NCBI RefSeq assembly: GCF_039541855.1
Contig: NZ_BAABHA010000007.1
Location: 1 to 64,000, forward strand
Length of the DNA: 64,000 nt
Direction of reading: 5' to 3'
Source of the DNA: Solirubrum koreensis
GTDB lineage: Bacteria > Bacteroidota > Bacteroidia > Cytophagales > Hymenobacteraceae
Positions 33,684 through 42,631 of the stretch are shown piece by piece; within the stretch, counting starts at the first letter, position 1, and the number at the start of each line of letters is the position of its first letter. The notes under the pieces were generated by a model. It saw nothing but the letters and a program-made list of their open reading frames with translations, had not been told where the DNA came from and searched no databases. Made by a program: the position numbers and the translations under genes.

Positions 33684-36200
33684 ATGTCCCACCCACTACC
33701 ATTTCTGCTGCTTGCCACCCTCCCGCTGACTGGCACTCACCAACCAATAAGTAACTTTGAATCAACAACTACCAAGCTCGCATCTGATCCTGCGCAACCA
33801 GTGCCGGGCACTATTACGGGGCACGTAGTTCTCGCCGACGGACAGCCAGCCGACCAGGTTTCGGTGATGGTGAAGGGCACTACCATTGGCACCAGCACGG
33901 CTGCCGATGGCTCGTTTCGACTGAAACTACCGGCCGGTCGGCAAACGTTGGCCGTGGCTTACCTGGGCTATGAAACGCAGGAAGTGGTGGTAGACGTACC
34001 AGCGAAAGGCACCGTGAACGTGCCCACCATTACGCTGGCCAAAAGCGCCCAACAGCTGGCCGAAGTGCAAGTGCAGGCGTCGCGCAGCATCAACCAGCGG
34101 CCCACTGGCGTCAGCAAAATGCCCATCCGGCCCCTCGACCTACCACAGAGCGTGGTAACGGTAAACCAGCAGACGCTGGAGCAACAACAGGTGCTACGCT
34201 TGAGCGACGCGCTGGTGAACGTTAGCGGCATTTACATCACCAGCACCACCGGCGGCACGCAGGAAGAGTTGGGCAGCCGCGGCTTTGCGTACGGCTCGAA
34301 CAACACGTTTAAAAACGGCGTGCGCTTCAACAATGGCGTAATGCCCGAAGCCAGCGCCCTGGAAAGTCTGGAAGTGCTAAAGGGCAGCGCCGCCATTCTC
34401 TACGGCAACGTGGCGGCCGGCGGGGTACTGAACTTGGTAACCAAGAAGCCGCGCTTTGAGCAAGGTGGCTCGGTGGGCCTGCGCACCGGCAGCTTCGGGT
34501 TCTGGAAACCCATGGTGGATGTGTACGGCGCCGTAGCTGGCTCCGATAAAGTGGCCTACCGCTTGAATGGCACCTACGAGCAGGGCAACAGTTTCCGCGA
34601 CGAAGTAGAATCCAAGCGGTTCTACGTGAACCCCTCGTTGCTTTTCAAGCTCACGCCCAAAACCGACCTGCTGGTGGAAGCCGATTACCTCCGCGACAAC
34701 CGCACACCCGATTTCGGCGTGGGCGCCATCGATTACCAGGTGCTGGAGTCGCGCAGCCGTTTCCTGAACGCGCCCGGCGCCCGCAACGCCACCCGGCAAA
34801 CCGGCACCACCGCTACGCTTACCAGCCGCCTGAACGATACCTGGCAAGTGCGCGGCGTAGCCGGTTTTCAGCGTTACGACAACGAACAGCGCAGTGCCTC
34901 GCGCCCCGTGAGCATTAACAACGGCACCATGCCGGAAGTGCGCCGCAACGGCGTGGTGGTGTCGCCGGCCCACCCCAAAGCCAGCTTGCGCGGCGACTGG
35001 CTCCGCAGCCTGCAGCGCAGCCAAACCAATGAAAACTACTACTTGGCGCAGTTGGACCTAACGGGCAATTTCCACACCGGATCATTGGGTCATACGCTGC
35101 TCGTTGGGGCCGACGCCGACCAGTACCAAACCACCACGCTCAGCTACGTAGCGCAGGCTTACGACTCGCTTAATGTGCTCGACTGCGGCCGCACGCTGCG
35201 TCAGCCCGCTGTCCGCGCTACGGGTTTCGAGGACCTGCAGCGCAATGCGCTTAACCAGGGCAACACCCGCCGCGCCGGTTTCTACGTGCAGGATTTGCTA
35301 AGCATTTCCGACAAGCTTAAAGTGCTGGCCGGCCTGCGCTGGAGCTACCAGGAAACGCCCAGCGACGTGTACACCTACGCCACCGGCACCTTCACGCAAA
35401 ATCGTCGTTTCGACGACGCCTTCTCGCCCCGCCTGGGCTTGGTGTACCAGCCGGTGAAAACGATGTCCATTTTTGCTTCCTATGCCAACTCGTTTCAGCC
35501 GAATACCGGTGTAGCCGTTTCCGGCGAAGCCCTGGCGCCTTCCACTTTCAACCAGTACGAAGTAGGCGTGAAGAACGACCTGCTGAACGGAGCTTTGTCG
35601 GCTAACGTAACGGCCTACCGCATCATAAACAGCAACATGGCCCAAACCTACCTCGGCCTGATCGACGGGAAGGTGAACAGCAACACCACCATTCGGGAGC
35701 TGGCCGGCGAAGTCACCAGCCAAGGGCTGGAGGTGGATGTGCAAAGCCGCCCGTACCTGGGCTGGTCGGCCATTGCGGGCTACAGCTATAACCACACCGC
35801 CTACACGAAAAGCAACATCTACGAAAGCGGCAGCCGCCTGCGCTACAACCCCGCCCACACCGCTAACCTGAGTTTGTTCTACGACTTCCAGAGTGCCTCT
35901 CTGAAGGGCCTGAGCGCCGGCATAACCAGCTATTATGTAGGAGACAAAGTAGCGGGCCGCAACCCGCGCACTTTTGTGAACGGCCAAGCCATTGAAGCCG
36001 CAAACGATGCCTACAAGCTCATTGCCGTGCCCAACTACCTGCTTTTCGATGCCTCGCTGGGCTATGCGTTCCAGCGCTTTTCGCTGCGCCTGAAACTAGC
36101 CAACCTGCTCGATGAGTTGAGCTACAACATGCACGATGACAACAGCGTGAACCCCATTGCGCCGCGTAACTACTCGGCCACGGCCACTTACAAGTTTTAA
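33684..36200 (+). CDS. TonB-dependent siderophore receptor
   Basis: An 838-residue outer-membrane receptor. After the signal peptide there is a carboxypeptidase-regulatory-like beta domain (ITGHVVLADGQPADQVSVMVKG, ~residues 38-120), then the plug (MPIRPLDLPQSVVTV, LSDALVNVSGIY, EELGSRGFA) and a ~650-residue barrel that ends with the terminal aromatic KF. Family and the RPLDLPQSV motif point to ferric siderophore uptake. The PepSY protein downstream, probably a siderophore-iron reductase, supports iron. A hairpin (36302-36329) separates the two genes. Confidence 0.92.
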   Translation: MSHPLPFLLLATLPLTGTHQPISNFESTTTKLASDPAQPVPGTITGHVVLADGQPADQVSVMVKGTTIGTSTAADGSFRLKLPAGRQTLAVAYLGYETQEVVVDVPAKGTVNVPTITLAKSAQQLAEVQVQASRSINQRPTGVSKMPIRPLDLPQSVVTVNQQTLEQQQVLRLSDALVNVSGIYITSTTGGTQEELGSRGFAYGSNNTFKNGVRFNNGVMPEASALESLEVLKGSAAILYGNVAAGGVLNLVTKKPRFEQGGSVGLRTGSFGFWKPMVDVYGAVAGSDKVAYRLNGTYEQGNSFRDEVESKRFYVNPSLLFKLTPKTDLLVEADYLRDNRTPDFGVGAIDYQVLESRSRFLNAPGARNATRQTGTTATLTSRLNDTWQVRGVAGFQRYDNEQRSASRPVSINNGTMPEVRRNGVVVSPAHPKASLRGDWLRSLQRSQTNENYYLAQLDLTGNFHTGSLGHTLLVGADADQYQTTTLSYVAQAYDSLNVLDCGRTLRQPAVRATGFEDLQRNALNQGNTRRAGFYVQDLLSISDKLKVLAGLRWSYQETPSDVYTYATGTFTQNRRFDDAFSPRLGLVYQPVKTMSIFASYANSFQPNTGVAVSGEALAPSTFNQYEVGVKNDLLNGALSANVTAYRIINSNMAQTYLGLIDGKVNSNTTIRELAGEVTSQGLEVDVQSRPYLGWSAIAGYSYNHTAYTKSNIYESGSRLRYNPAHTANLSLFYDFQSASLKGLSAGITSYYVGDKVAGRNPRTFVNGQAIEAANDAYKLIAVPNYLLFDASLGYAFQRFSLRLKLANLLDELSYNMHDDNSVNPIAPRNYSATATYKF

Positions 36201-36272
36201 GTTGTCAGTCATTAGTTGTCAGTTGTCAGGGTCGATACAACTCCTTGACTAACAACGAGCAACCAACAACTC
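36200..36272. repeat. Short tandem and inverted AGTTGTCAGT repeats
   Basis: AGTTGTCAGT occurs twice on the plus strand (near 36200 and 36214) with a further TTGTCAG, and complementary-like CTAACAAC / CAACAACT copies follow around 36250-36270. Similar low-complexity intergenic repeats are common in Bacteroidota; no function is evident. Confidence 0.5.
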
Positions 36273-36301
36273 GCTTCCACTTTAATTTTTGCCTGCCGCT
36301 T

Positions 36302-36332
36302 ACCCACCGAGTCGCCACGCTCGGTGGGTTTG
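36302..36332 (+). terminator. Hairpin between the receptor and PepSY genes
   Basis: A perfect 10-bp stem ACCCACCGAG / CTCGGTGGGT with an 8-base loop, followed by TTG and a pyrimidine-rich run. It ends about 25 bases before the PepSY start codon, so it may end the receptor transcript or lower read-through into the next gene. Confidence 0.6.
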
Positions 36333-36355
36333 ACCTTCTGCTTTACTGCTGCACC

Positions 36356-37594
36356 ATGAAGATTTTTTTTCGCAACATTCACCTTTACCTCAGCCTGGCA
36401 TCGGGCCTCATCATAGCCATCGTATGCTTTACGGGCGCCGTGCTGGTGTTCGAAAAAGAGCTGGAGCAGGCCTTGCACCCCGAGCGATACTTTGTGCCGC
36501 AGGCCAGCAGCCAGAAACTTGCCCCGCAGCAGCTGGTGGAAGCCGTAACGGCGCAAGTGCCCAATGCTAAGGTCACCGGCCTTAAAATCTACGCTGACCC
36601 GCTGCGCACCGCCGAAGTTAACCTGGCCGGCGCTCCGGAAAGCGGTAGCATACGCCCCGGTGGCGAACAACAACAGGAAGCCCGCCGTGCCGAAGCCGGT
36701 AAAGGCAGCAAGGATGCCAAGGCCGGCAAAGGTGGCAAAGGCGGTGGCGAAGGGGGGCGTGGCCCAACTTATTTCGTGAACCCCTACACCGGCGCCGTTC
36801 TCGGGCCTTACAGCTACCGCGACACGTTCTTCTTCACCATGATGGCCCTGCACCGCGGCATGGTGGGCGGCCCCGTGGGCAAATGGATTGTGGGTACCAG
36901 CACTTTGCTGTTTCTGTTCATCATCCTCACCGGCTTGGTGTTGTGGGTGCCCGCCACCGGCAAAGTCCTCAAGCAACGCCTGAAAATAAAGTGGGACGCC
37001 AGCTGGAAACGCCTGAACCACGACCTGCACATCGTGCTCGGGTTTTATGCTGCGCTGTTCCTGTTTGTATTCGCTTTTACCGGCCTGGCGTGGTCGTTCG
37101 AGTGGTTTAACAACGGTATTTTCACCGTCACCAACTCCGACCCCAAAGGCCCCGAAGCCCCGAAATCGGCGGTAGTGCTGGACGGTGGCAAGCTGAATTT
37201 TACGCAGGCTTACACCGTAGCCCAGCAGCAAGTACCCGGCGCCCTCTCCTACGCTATAGCGCTACCCAAAGACTCCGCCGAAGCCATCCGGGTAATGACG
37301 ACCACCGCTAACGCTGCCTACGATGGCGCTACCGACGAGCTGTACCTCGACCAATATACCGGGCGGCCGCTGGGCAAGCTCAACTTTGAAGACCGCAACC
37401 TGGGCCAGCGCGTACGCCGCACCTTCAAGCCCGTGCACACCGGCTCCATCTACGGCACGCCTTCCAAAATCGTGGCCTTAATCGTCTGCATCCTAGGCGT
37501 GACGTTCCCTATCACGGGCACCATCATGTGGCTGAACCGCCTGAAAAAGGAACAGAAGAAACAACGGAACCAGGCCGTAACGGCAGCAGCTTGA
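36356..37594 (+). CDS. PepSY-domain membrane protein, probable siderophore-iron reductase type
   Basis: A 412-residue inner-membrane protein of the PepSY_TM family with four main helices (near residues 12-32, 170-195, 220-240 and 375-395). The first-helix motif and IHLYLSLASG, plus LNHDLHIVLGFYAALF and PVHTGSIYGTPSKIVAL, carry the His pairs expected to bind heme. Near residues 100-140 a long Lys/Gly/Ala/Glu-rich insert of low complexity sits before the second helix. It follows the siderophore receptor and likely frees iron from the imported complex or passes electrons. A terminator follows. Confidence 0.85.
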   Translation: MKIFFRNIHLYLSLASGLIIAIVCFTGAVLVFEKELEQALHPERYFVPQASSQKLAPQQLVEAVTAQVPNAKVTGLKIYADPLRTAEVNLAGAPESGSIRPGGEQQQEARRAEAGKGSKDAKAGKGGKGGGEGGRGPTYFVNPYTGAVLGPYSYRDTFFFTMMALHRGMVGGPVGKWIVGTSTLLFLFIILTGLVLWVPATGKVLKQRLKIKWDASWKRLNHDLHIVLGFYAALFLFVFAFTGLAWSFEWFNNGIFTVTNSDPKGPEAPKSAVVLDGGKLNFTQAYTVAQQQVPGALSYAIALPKDSAEAIRVMTTTANAAYDGATDELYLDQYTGRPLGKLNFEDRNLGQRVRRTFKPVHTGSIYGTPSKIVALIVCILGVTFPITGTIMWLNRLKKEQKKQRNQAVTAAA

Positions 37595-37633
37595 GGAATA
37601 GGAGCGTTCGGTCAAGCGCAAGCAAAATATGAG

Positions 37634-37681
37634 CTTCAACAAAAAGGCCCGACGGAAATCCGTCGGGCCTTTTTGTTGAAG
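37634..37681. terminator. Long bidirectional terminator before the end of dnaB
   Basis: A perfect 22-bp stem, beginning CTTCAACAAAAAGGCCCGACGG, with an AAAT loop, then its complement with TTTTTGTTG. It lies between the convergent PepSY (+) and dnaB (-) genes. Confidence 0.92.
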
Positions 37682-37691
37682 TCGGCAAAGG

Positions 37692-39308
37692 TTAAAATGG
37701 TGGGTCTTCGTTAGCGAAGTTGCTGCGCGGGAACGGCTGCGGCGGAGGCGGCGCGTCGTTCATGCGCGAACCCAACCGGATGGTGTTCGGCGCGAAGCCG
37801 GCGTCGGGCTCATCGAAGTTGCTGGCGGGTAGCTGGCCAGTGTTGTAGCTCATGCCGCCCTCGTCGAACCCCCCAGCGCCATCCAGGTCGCCGAACTTAG
37901 TGAAGCGTCCGATGAACTTGAGCTGTACATTTTCCAAGGAGCCGTTACGGTGCTTGGCAATGATAACCTCGCCCATGCCCTGGGTGGGGTTGCCCATTTC
38001 GTCTTCGGTAATCTTGTAGTACTCGGGGCGGTACAGGAAGATTACCATGTCGGCGTCCTGCTCGATGGAGCCCGATTCACGCAGGTCACTCAGCTGCGGG
38101 CGTTTGTCGCCGCCGCGAGTTTCTACCGAACGCGACAACTGCGACAGGGCCAGCACCGGTACGTTCAGTTCCTTGGCAATGCCCTTCAGAGCCCGCGAAA
38201 TCGAGGCAATTTCCTGTTCGCGGTTACCGGCGCCTTTACCACCATCCGAGTTGCCGGTCATCAACTGCAAGTAGTCGATGATGATCATCTGGATGTCGTG
38301 GTGGGCTTTCAGGCGGCGGCACTTGGTACGCAGCTCTCGGATGCTGAGCGCGGGCGTGTCGTCGATGAAGATGGGCGCCGCCGACAGCGAGGCAATCTTA
38401 TGGTTAAGCTGCGCCCACTCGTAGTCGGCCAGGTTGCCCTTCTTGATTTTCTCCGAGTCCAGCTCAGCTTCTGCCGAAATCAGACGGTTAACCAGCTGAA
38501 TGCTCGACATTTCAAGCGAGAAAATGGCTACCGGCTTCTTGAACTCCACGGCCGCGTTACGCATGGCCGAGACTACGAAAGCCGTTTTACCCATACCCGG
38601 ACGGGCCGCAATAATCACCAAGTCAGACGGTTGCCAGCCGGAGGTAACGCGGTCCAAGGCCGTGAAGCCCGAAGGCACGCCGGTGAGGCCGTCTTTCTGA
38701 TTTTTCTTCTCCTCCAGCTCCTTAATGGCCTTGCCCATCAGGCTGCGCATGTCGTCGAAGTTCTTGCGAATGTTCGATTCCGACACCTCAAACAGCGCCT
38801 GCTCGGTTTGGTCGAGCAGGTTGAACACGTCGGTGGTATCCTCAAATGCGTCGCGCTGGATTTCCGAAGCAATGCGGATCAGCTCGCGCTTGATGGAGTT
38901 TTCGGTGATGATACGGGCGTGGAATTCCACGTTGGCCGCCGAGTTCACCTTGTAAGTCAGTTGGGCCACATAGGGCGGTCCGCCGGCGGCTTCCAATTCG
39001 CCACGCTCGCGCAGCTCCTGGGTAACCGTCAGAATGTCAATCGGCTCCGATTTATCGAACAAGCCGAGAATGGACTGAAAGATGCGCTGGTGCCGGTCGT
39101 CGTAGAAGCTCTGGGGCTTCAGAATGTCGATAACCGTGGTCAGGGCATCCTTTTCGAGCATGAGCGCGCCCAATACGGCGGCTTCCAGCTCGCGGGCTTG
39201 AGGGGGTAGCTTGCCGGTGGGGCTCGTCGGGAAAACCGGCTTGTTTTTCCAAGCGGTTTGGGCCCGCGCGGCCAGCTGTTTTACGCGGCTATTGCTCTCA
39301 TCCATCAT
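37692..39308 (-). CDS. dnaB: Replicative DNA helicase
   Basis: A 538-residue hexameric helicase that unwinds DNA ahead of the replication fork. The N-terminal DnaB domain starts at LPPQARELEAAVLGALMLEKDAL (read in parts, residues ~34-55). The RecA-like core has Walker A AARPGMGKTAF near residue 233, Walker B IQMIIIDYLQLM and SQLSRSVE. A C-terminal Gly/Asn/Pro-rich tail of ~75 residues follows. Two adjacent ATG codons open the gene. Single gene, divergent from mpl. Confidence 0.96.
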   Translation of the reverse strand: MMDESNSRVKQLAARAQTAWKNKPVFPTSPTGKLPPQARELEAAVLGALMLEKDALTTVIDILKPQSFYDDRHQRIFQSILGLFDKSEPIDILTVTQELRERGELEAAGGPPYVAQLTYKVNSAANVEFHARIITENSIKRELIRIASEIQRDAFEDTTDVFNLLDQTEQALFEVSESNIRKNFDDMRSLMGKAIKELEEKKNQKDGLTGVPSGFTALDRVTSGWQPSDLVIIAARPGMGKTAFVVSAMRNAAVEFKKPVAIFSLEMSSIQLVNRLISAEAELDSEKIKKGNLADYEWAQLNHKIASLSAAPIFIDDTPALSIRELRTKCRRLKAHHDIQMIIIDYLQLMTGNSDGGKGAGNREQEIASISRALKGIAKELNVPVLALSQLSRSVETRGGDKRPQLSDLRESGSIEQDADMVIFLYRPEYYKITEDEMGNPTQGMGEVIIAKHRNGSLENVQLKFIGRFTKFGDLDGAGGFDEGGMSYNTGQLPASNFDEPDAGFAPNTIRLGSRMNDAPPPPQPFPRSNFANEDPPF

Positions 39309-39461
39309 TGCGTGCGGCAGGTCTCTAAGTCCGAAGGTACGGCGAAGGGGCTACAAAACTACGGGTCGAGGAGCTATTTGTCGCCGTTGATTTGCCACAT
39401 TGTTTTCGCTACTTTGCCTCAATTGGCTGAGGGCAAGCTGCTCCGGCTTGGGCGCGTTCGT

Positions 39462-39469
39462 TACCTTTG
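39462..39469 (+). promoter_or_regulatory. Candidate -7 box of mpl
   Basis: TACCTTTG matches TAnnTTTG exactly. It lies 60 bases before the mpl ATG. The -33 element is not obvious. Confidence 0.4.
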
Positions 39470-39529
39470 CGGCCCGGCTTAGCTTAAATTTAGGCCGGTT
39501 TTATTCAGCTAGCGCCTCCACCTGCCCGC

Positions 39530-40912
39530 ATGGCCCAACCTTCTTACCGGCGCGTCCACCTTATTGCGGTGGGCGGCAGCATCATGCACAACCTGGCCCT
39601 GGCCCTGCACCGCCAAGGCGTGCACGTCACCGGCTCCGACGACGAAATTTTTGACCCTGCCCGCACCCGCCTGGCCGCGGCTGGTTTGCTACCCGCCGCA
39701 GAAGGCTGGAACGCCGACAGCATTACAGCCGACCTCGACGCGGTGATTGTGGGTATGCACGCCCGCCCCGATAACCCCGAGCTGCACCGCGCCCAAGAAC
39801 TGGGCCTGCGCATTTTCTCATTCCCCGAGTTCATTTACGAAGCCTCCAAGGACAAGCAGCGCATCGTTATCGGCGGCTCGCACGGCAAAACCAGCATCAC
39901 CTCGCTTATTCTGCACGTGCTCCGCCACCACGGCCGCGACTTCGACTACGCCGTGGGCGCACAGCTGGAAGGATTCGATTTGATGGTAAAGCTGACCGAT
40001 TCGGCGCCTATCATCATCATTGAGGGCGACGAGTACCTGTCGTCGCCGGTGGACCGGCGGCCGAAGTTTCACCTGTACCAGCACCACATCGGGGTTATTT
40101 CGGGCATCAGCTGGGACCATATTAACGTGTTCCCAACCGAGGAAAACTACCGTGAGCAGTTCGCCATTTTTGCTCGCATGACGCCCAAAGCCGGCGCCCT
40201 CATTTTCGACCGCGACGACGAGCAGGCCCAGCTGGTCAGTGTACCCTCGAACGAGGACGTGAAGTACATTCCCTATGGACCGCACGAGCACGTTATCAAG
40301 AACGGGGTAACGTCGCTCGTCACCAAGAAAGACGAGGTAGTGCCCATTCAGGTATTCGGCGAGCATAACCTGCGCAACATTTCGGCGGCCAAGGAAGTGT
40401 GCAAGCTCCTGGGCATCAAAGGCAAGGACTTCTATGAAGCCGTGGCCACGTTTAAAGGAGCCGCACGCCGCCTAGAGTTGCTGAGGCAAAGCGACACGTC
40501 GGTGGTGTACAAGGACTTTGCTCACGCTCCTTCCAAGCTGAAAGCCACGGCCAACGCCCTGAAGCAGCAGTTTCCGAAGCGCAAGCTGGTGGCTTGCCTG
40601 GAGCTGCACACGTTCAGCTCGCTCAACCCGGCGTTTTTGCCCCAGTACGAGGGCACATTTGATGCGCCCGATGTGGCGGTGGTTTACTTCAATCCTCATG
40701 TGCTGGAGCACAAGCGCCTGCCCCCACTCAGTCCGGCGCAGGTAGCTGCCGCTTTCCAGCGGCCCGATGTGCAAGTATTCACCGACAGCAAGCAGCTGGC
40801 CGCGTTTCTGCAGCAACAGGACTGGCAAAACGCTAATCTACTGATGATGTCGTCGGGCACTTTTGATGGGCTGGACCTATCCAAGCTAGCAGCTCAGGTG
40901 ACGGAAGCGTAA
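39530..40912 (+). CDS. mpl: Mpl-type murein peptide ligase (UDP-MurNAc tripeptide ligase)
   Basis: A 460-residue Mur-ligase-family protein. The Rossmann start HLIAVGGSIMHNLALALHRQG, P-loop GGSHGKTSITSLI, IIIIEGDEYLSSPVDRRPKF (read in parts) and ISWDHINVFPT match Mpl, which reattaches the recycled tripeptide to UDP-MurNAc, rather than MurC. MurC normally has GxGGxGM in the first loop, which here reads VGGSIMHN. It should take part in cell-wall recycling in the cytoplasm. Single gene followed by a repeat-rich gap. Confidence 0.88.
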   Translation: MAQPSYRRVHLIAVGGSIMHNLALALHRQGVHVTGSDDEIFDPARTRLAAAGLLPAAEGWNADSITADLDAVIVGMHARPDNPELHRAQELGLRIFSFPEFIYEASKDKQRIVIGGSHGKTSITSLILHVLRHHGRDFDYAVGAQLEGFDLMVKLTDSAPIIIIEGDEYLSSPVDRRPKFHLYQHHIGVISGISWDHINVFPTEENYREQFAIFARMTPKAGALIFDRDDEQAQLVSVPSNEDVKYIPYGPHEHVIKNGVTSLVTKKDEVVPIQVFGEHNLRNISAAKEVCKLLGIKGKDFYEAVATFKGAARRLELLRQSDTSVVYKDFAHAPSKLKATANALKQQFPKRKLVACLELHTFSSLNPAFLPQYEGTFDAPDVAVVYFNPHVLEHKRLPPLSPAQVAAAFQRPDVQVFTDSKQLAAFLQQQDWQNANLLMMSSGTFDGLDLSKLAAQVTEA

Positions 40913-40914
40913 GT

Positions 40915-41160
40915 GCCTCACCCCCCGGCCCCCTCTCCTAGGGGAGAGGGGGAGCCTGGTGTCAGCAACCTCAGCAACCTCAGCAACGACGGCGGGGCCG
41001 GCAAGCTAAGCTTGCCGGCCCCGCCCGGTTCCGCGCAGGTCGCGCCATCCGCTTCGCTCACATGCCTTCGCCGGCAACGCCCTTCGGTTTCTAACATTCC
41101 GGCCCCCCACTGGTGGCACATGCTTTGTCGGTCTGTGTAGGACAGTGGTGGGTTCGGGCA
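40915..41160. repeat. Repeat-rich intergenic region
   Basis: Holds a 10-bp dyad CCCCCTCTCC/GGAGAGGGGG (40929-40938 with 40943-40952), a near-perfect 9-base tandem repeat CAGCAACCT of three units (about 40963-40989), and a 17-bp inverted repeat GGCGGGGCCGGCAAGCT with its exact complement (40991-41007 with 41009-41025). The rest is GC-rich without a credible gene. The arrangement is like REP/BIME-type elements. The first dyad resembles the one at 25126-25145. Confidence 0.6.
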
Positions 41161-41166
41161 AGTCAC

Positions 41167-41174
41167 TACTTTTA
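41167..41174 (+). promoter_or_regulatory. Candidate -7 box of the alpha/beta hydrolase gene
   Basis: TACTTTTA differs from TAnnTTTG at the last base and ends 5 bases before the ATG at 41180. A leaderless mRNA would result. The -33 box is weak. Confidence 0.4.
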
Positions 41175-41179
41175 AGGCC

Positions 41180-41878
41180 ATGAAACCTGCTCTTCTTCTC
41201 CTGCACGGCGCGCTGGGCTCGGCGCAGCAACTGCAGCCGCTGGCCGATTTACTGGCTCCTCACTTTACAGTGCAAACGCTCAACTTCAGCGGGCACGGTG
41301 GCCGCGAACTGATTCCTGGTGAGTTTACCATGAGGCACTTCGCTCAGGAAATCAACCAGTTCATTGCGGCAAAGAGCTTGACTGAGGTGCACGTATTCGG
41401 TTACAGCATGGGCGGCTACGCCGCACTGCTGGCAGCTACCGAACAGCCGCAGGTGTTTCGCTCCATTACCACGCTGGGCACCAAGTTCGACTGGTCGCCA
41501 GAGGGCGCGGCGGCCGAAGCCCAAATGCTGAACCCGGAGAAATTGCAGGCCAAAGTACCTCAGTTTGCCGAGCAGCTGGCCCGCTTGCACGCGCCTGCCC
41601 CCTGGCAAGGAGTGGTAACGGCCACCGCTCAAATGATGCAGGATTTAGGAAACGCTCCTGCCCTGCACGAGTTGAATTTGTCGCAGCTCACGGTGCCCGT
41701 GCAGGTACTGGTGGGCGAACTGGACAAAACGGCCGGCGTGGAAGATTCGCGTCAGTTCGCGCTTTACCTCGTGAATGGCAGCTTCGAGGTGCTGCCCGCC
41801 ACACCCCACCCACTCGACCGCGCCAATATCCGTGACTTAGCGGACCGGACTGCCCAGTTTATTGCCGCTAATTCATAG
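41180..41878 (+). CDS. Alpha/beta hydrolase
   Basis: A 232-residue hydrolase. The oxyanion-hole loop LLLHGALGS, nucleophile elbow GYSMGGY (Ser near residue 77), Asp in VGELDKTAG near 180 and His in PATPHPLDR near 213 complete a catalytic triad. No signal peptide, so cytoplasmic. Substrate unknown; the MhpC/BioH-like form would suit an ester or thioester. Single gene followed by a terminator. Confidence 0.9.
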   Translation: MKPALLLLHGALGSAQQLQPLADLLAPHFTVQTLNFSGHGGRELIPGEFTMRHFAQEINQFIAAKSLTEVHVFGYSMGGYAALLAATEQPQVFRSITTLGTKFDWSPEGAAAEAQMLNPEKLQAKVPQFAEQLARLHAPAPWQGVVTATAQMMQDLGNAPALHELNLSQLTVPVQVLVGELDKTAGVEDSRQFALYLVNGSFEVLPATPHPLDRANIRDLADRTAQFIAANS

Positions 41879-41904
41879 GCGGAACAGGCGTGTTGTATAT
41901 AAGT

Positions 41905-41929
41905 AGGGCCCACCAAACTGGTGGGCCCT
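41905..41929. terminator. Bidirectional terminator
   Basis: A perfect 11-bp stem AGGGCCCACCA / TGGTGGGCCCT with a 3-base loop, between the end of the hydrolase gene (+) and the small 34-codon gene (-). T-rich sequence follows on the plus strand. Confidence 0.85.
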
Positions 41930-41930
41930 T

Positions 41931-42035
41931 CTATTTCTTATCCGATGGCAAAGGCGGAGCCGGCCGCCGCCGGTCAGAAACCAGAAGCAGCGCTGCGGCG
42001 GTAAGGGCGAGTCGCCAGATCCAGGTGCGGTTCAT
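41931..42035 (-). CDS. 34-residue predicted membrane peptide
   Basis: An open frame of 34 codons whose ATG overlaps the stop codon of the upstream lipoprotein by 4 bases (ATGA), suggesting translational coupling. The peptide begins MNRTWIWRLALTAAALLLV, a single short hydrophobic helix, and ends in a basic and Pro-rich tail (DRRRPAPPLPSDKK). Its stop is 2 bases from the terminator. Size, coupling and position argue for a real gene; no homologue can be named. Confidence 0.5.
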   Translation of the reverse strand: MNRTWIWRLALTAAALLLVSDRRRPAPPLPSDKK

Positions 42036-42595
42036 TTGCGGGAATTGCTGGTCGGGAAGAAGGTATTGTTCTGTTGTACGCTCAGGTCGCAGCTGGCGCC
42101 GCCGCCGCTTTCTTCGCAGCTGGTACCCACTATCTGGCTGCCCTCGAAGTTAAAAAAGCAGAACTGGCAACCGCTGCTTTCGATAACGTAGCGTTCGGCT
42201 GCCGAAGTCAGGTACAGGCTGTTGTCGGTGGAAAGCTGCAGCGGCATGGCCATGGCCCGAAACCGGCCGTTGCGCAGCCCCAAACCCACCAGGTAATACA
42301 CTGGCTTTTCTTTGGCGTTGCCCTGCACTTTGCGCACCAAGGCTTTATCCACCACAGTGCCGTCGTTAAACTGGCGGGTGAAATTCTTGATCAGCTGCTC
42401 GCGCGAGACGCTGTACTGCACTTTGCCCTCGGACACTTCGGCTACCAAGTGACTGGGCGAATCCAGCCGGCCGATACTCTCTTCGCTGTCGGTGGTGGGG
42501 TTACTGACTTCGGGGAAGCCCTGTTTGGAGGTTTCGCAGGCACCCAAAACCACAAGTAGGCCCGTGGCCAGAAGTAAACGAGCCCGAAGTGACAT
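42032..42595 (-). CDS. Lipoprotein of unknown function
   Basis: A 187-residue predicted lipoprotein with lipobox VLGAC near residue 19. The mature region contains two C-terminal Cys pairs (SSGCQFCFF and GTSCEESGGGASCD) that may form disulfides, and a middle part of strands. No family recognised. ATG at 42595 puts the signal peptide at the N-terminus; the frame is open to 42628. It follows the M48 lipoprotein by 36 bases and is probably in its operon. Confidence 0.75.
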   Translation of the reverse strand: MSLRARLLLATGLLVVLGACETSKQGFPEVSNPTTDSEESIGRLDSPSHLVAEVSEGKVQYSVSREQLIKNFTRQFNDGTVVDKALVRKVQGNAKEKPVYYLVGLGLRNGRFRAMAMPLQLSTDNSLYLTSAAERYVIESSGCQFCFFNFEGSQIVGTSCEESGGGASCDLSVQQNNTFFPTSNSRK

Positions 42596-42631
42596 GGAAC
42601 GGAGGAGTATGGAAGGAGAAAAGTGCATTCG

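Noticed and set aside
39332..39358. dnaB promoter (TACCTTCG with TTTTG upstream, minus strand)
   Set aside because: The spacer is only 14 bases, too short for the Bacteroidota consensus; the match may be chance.
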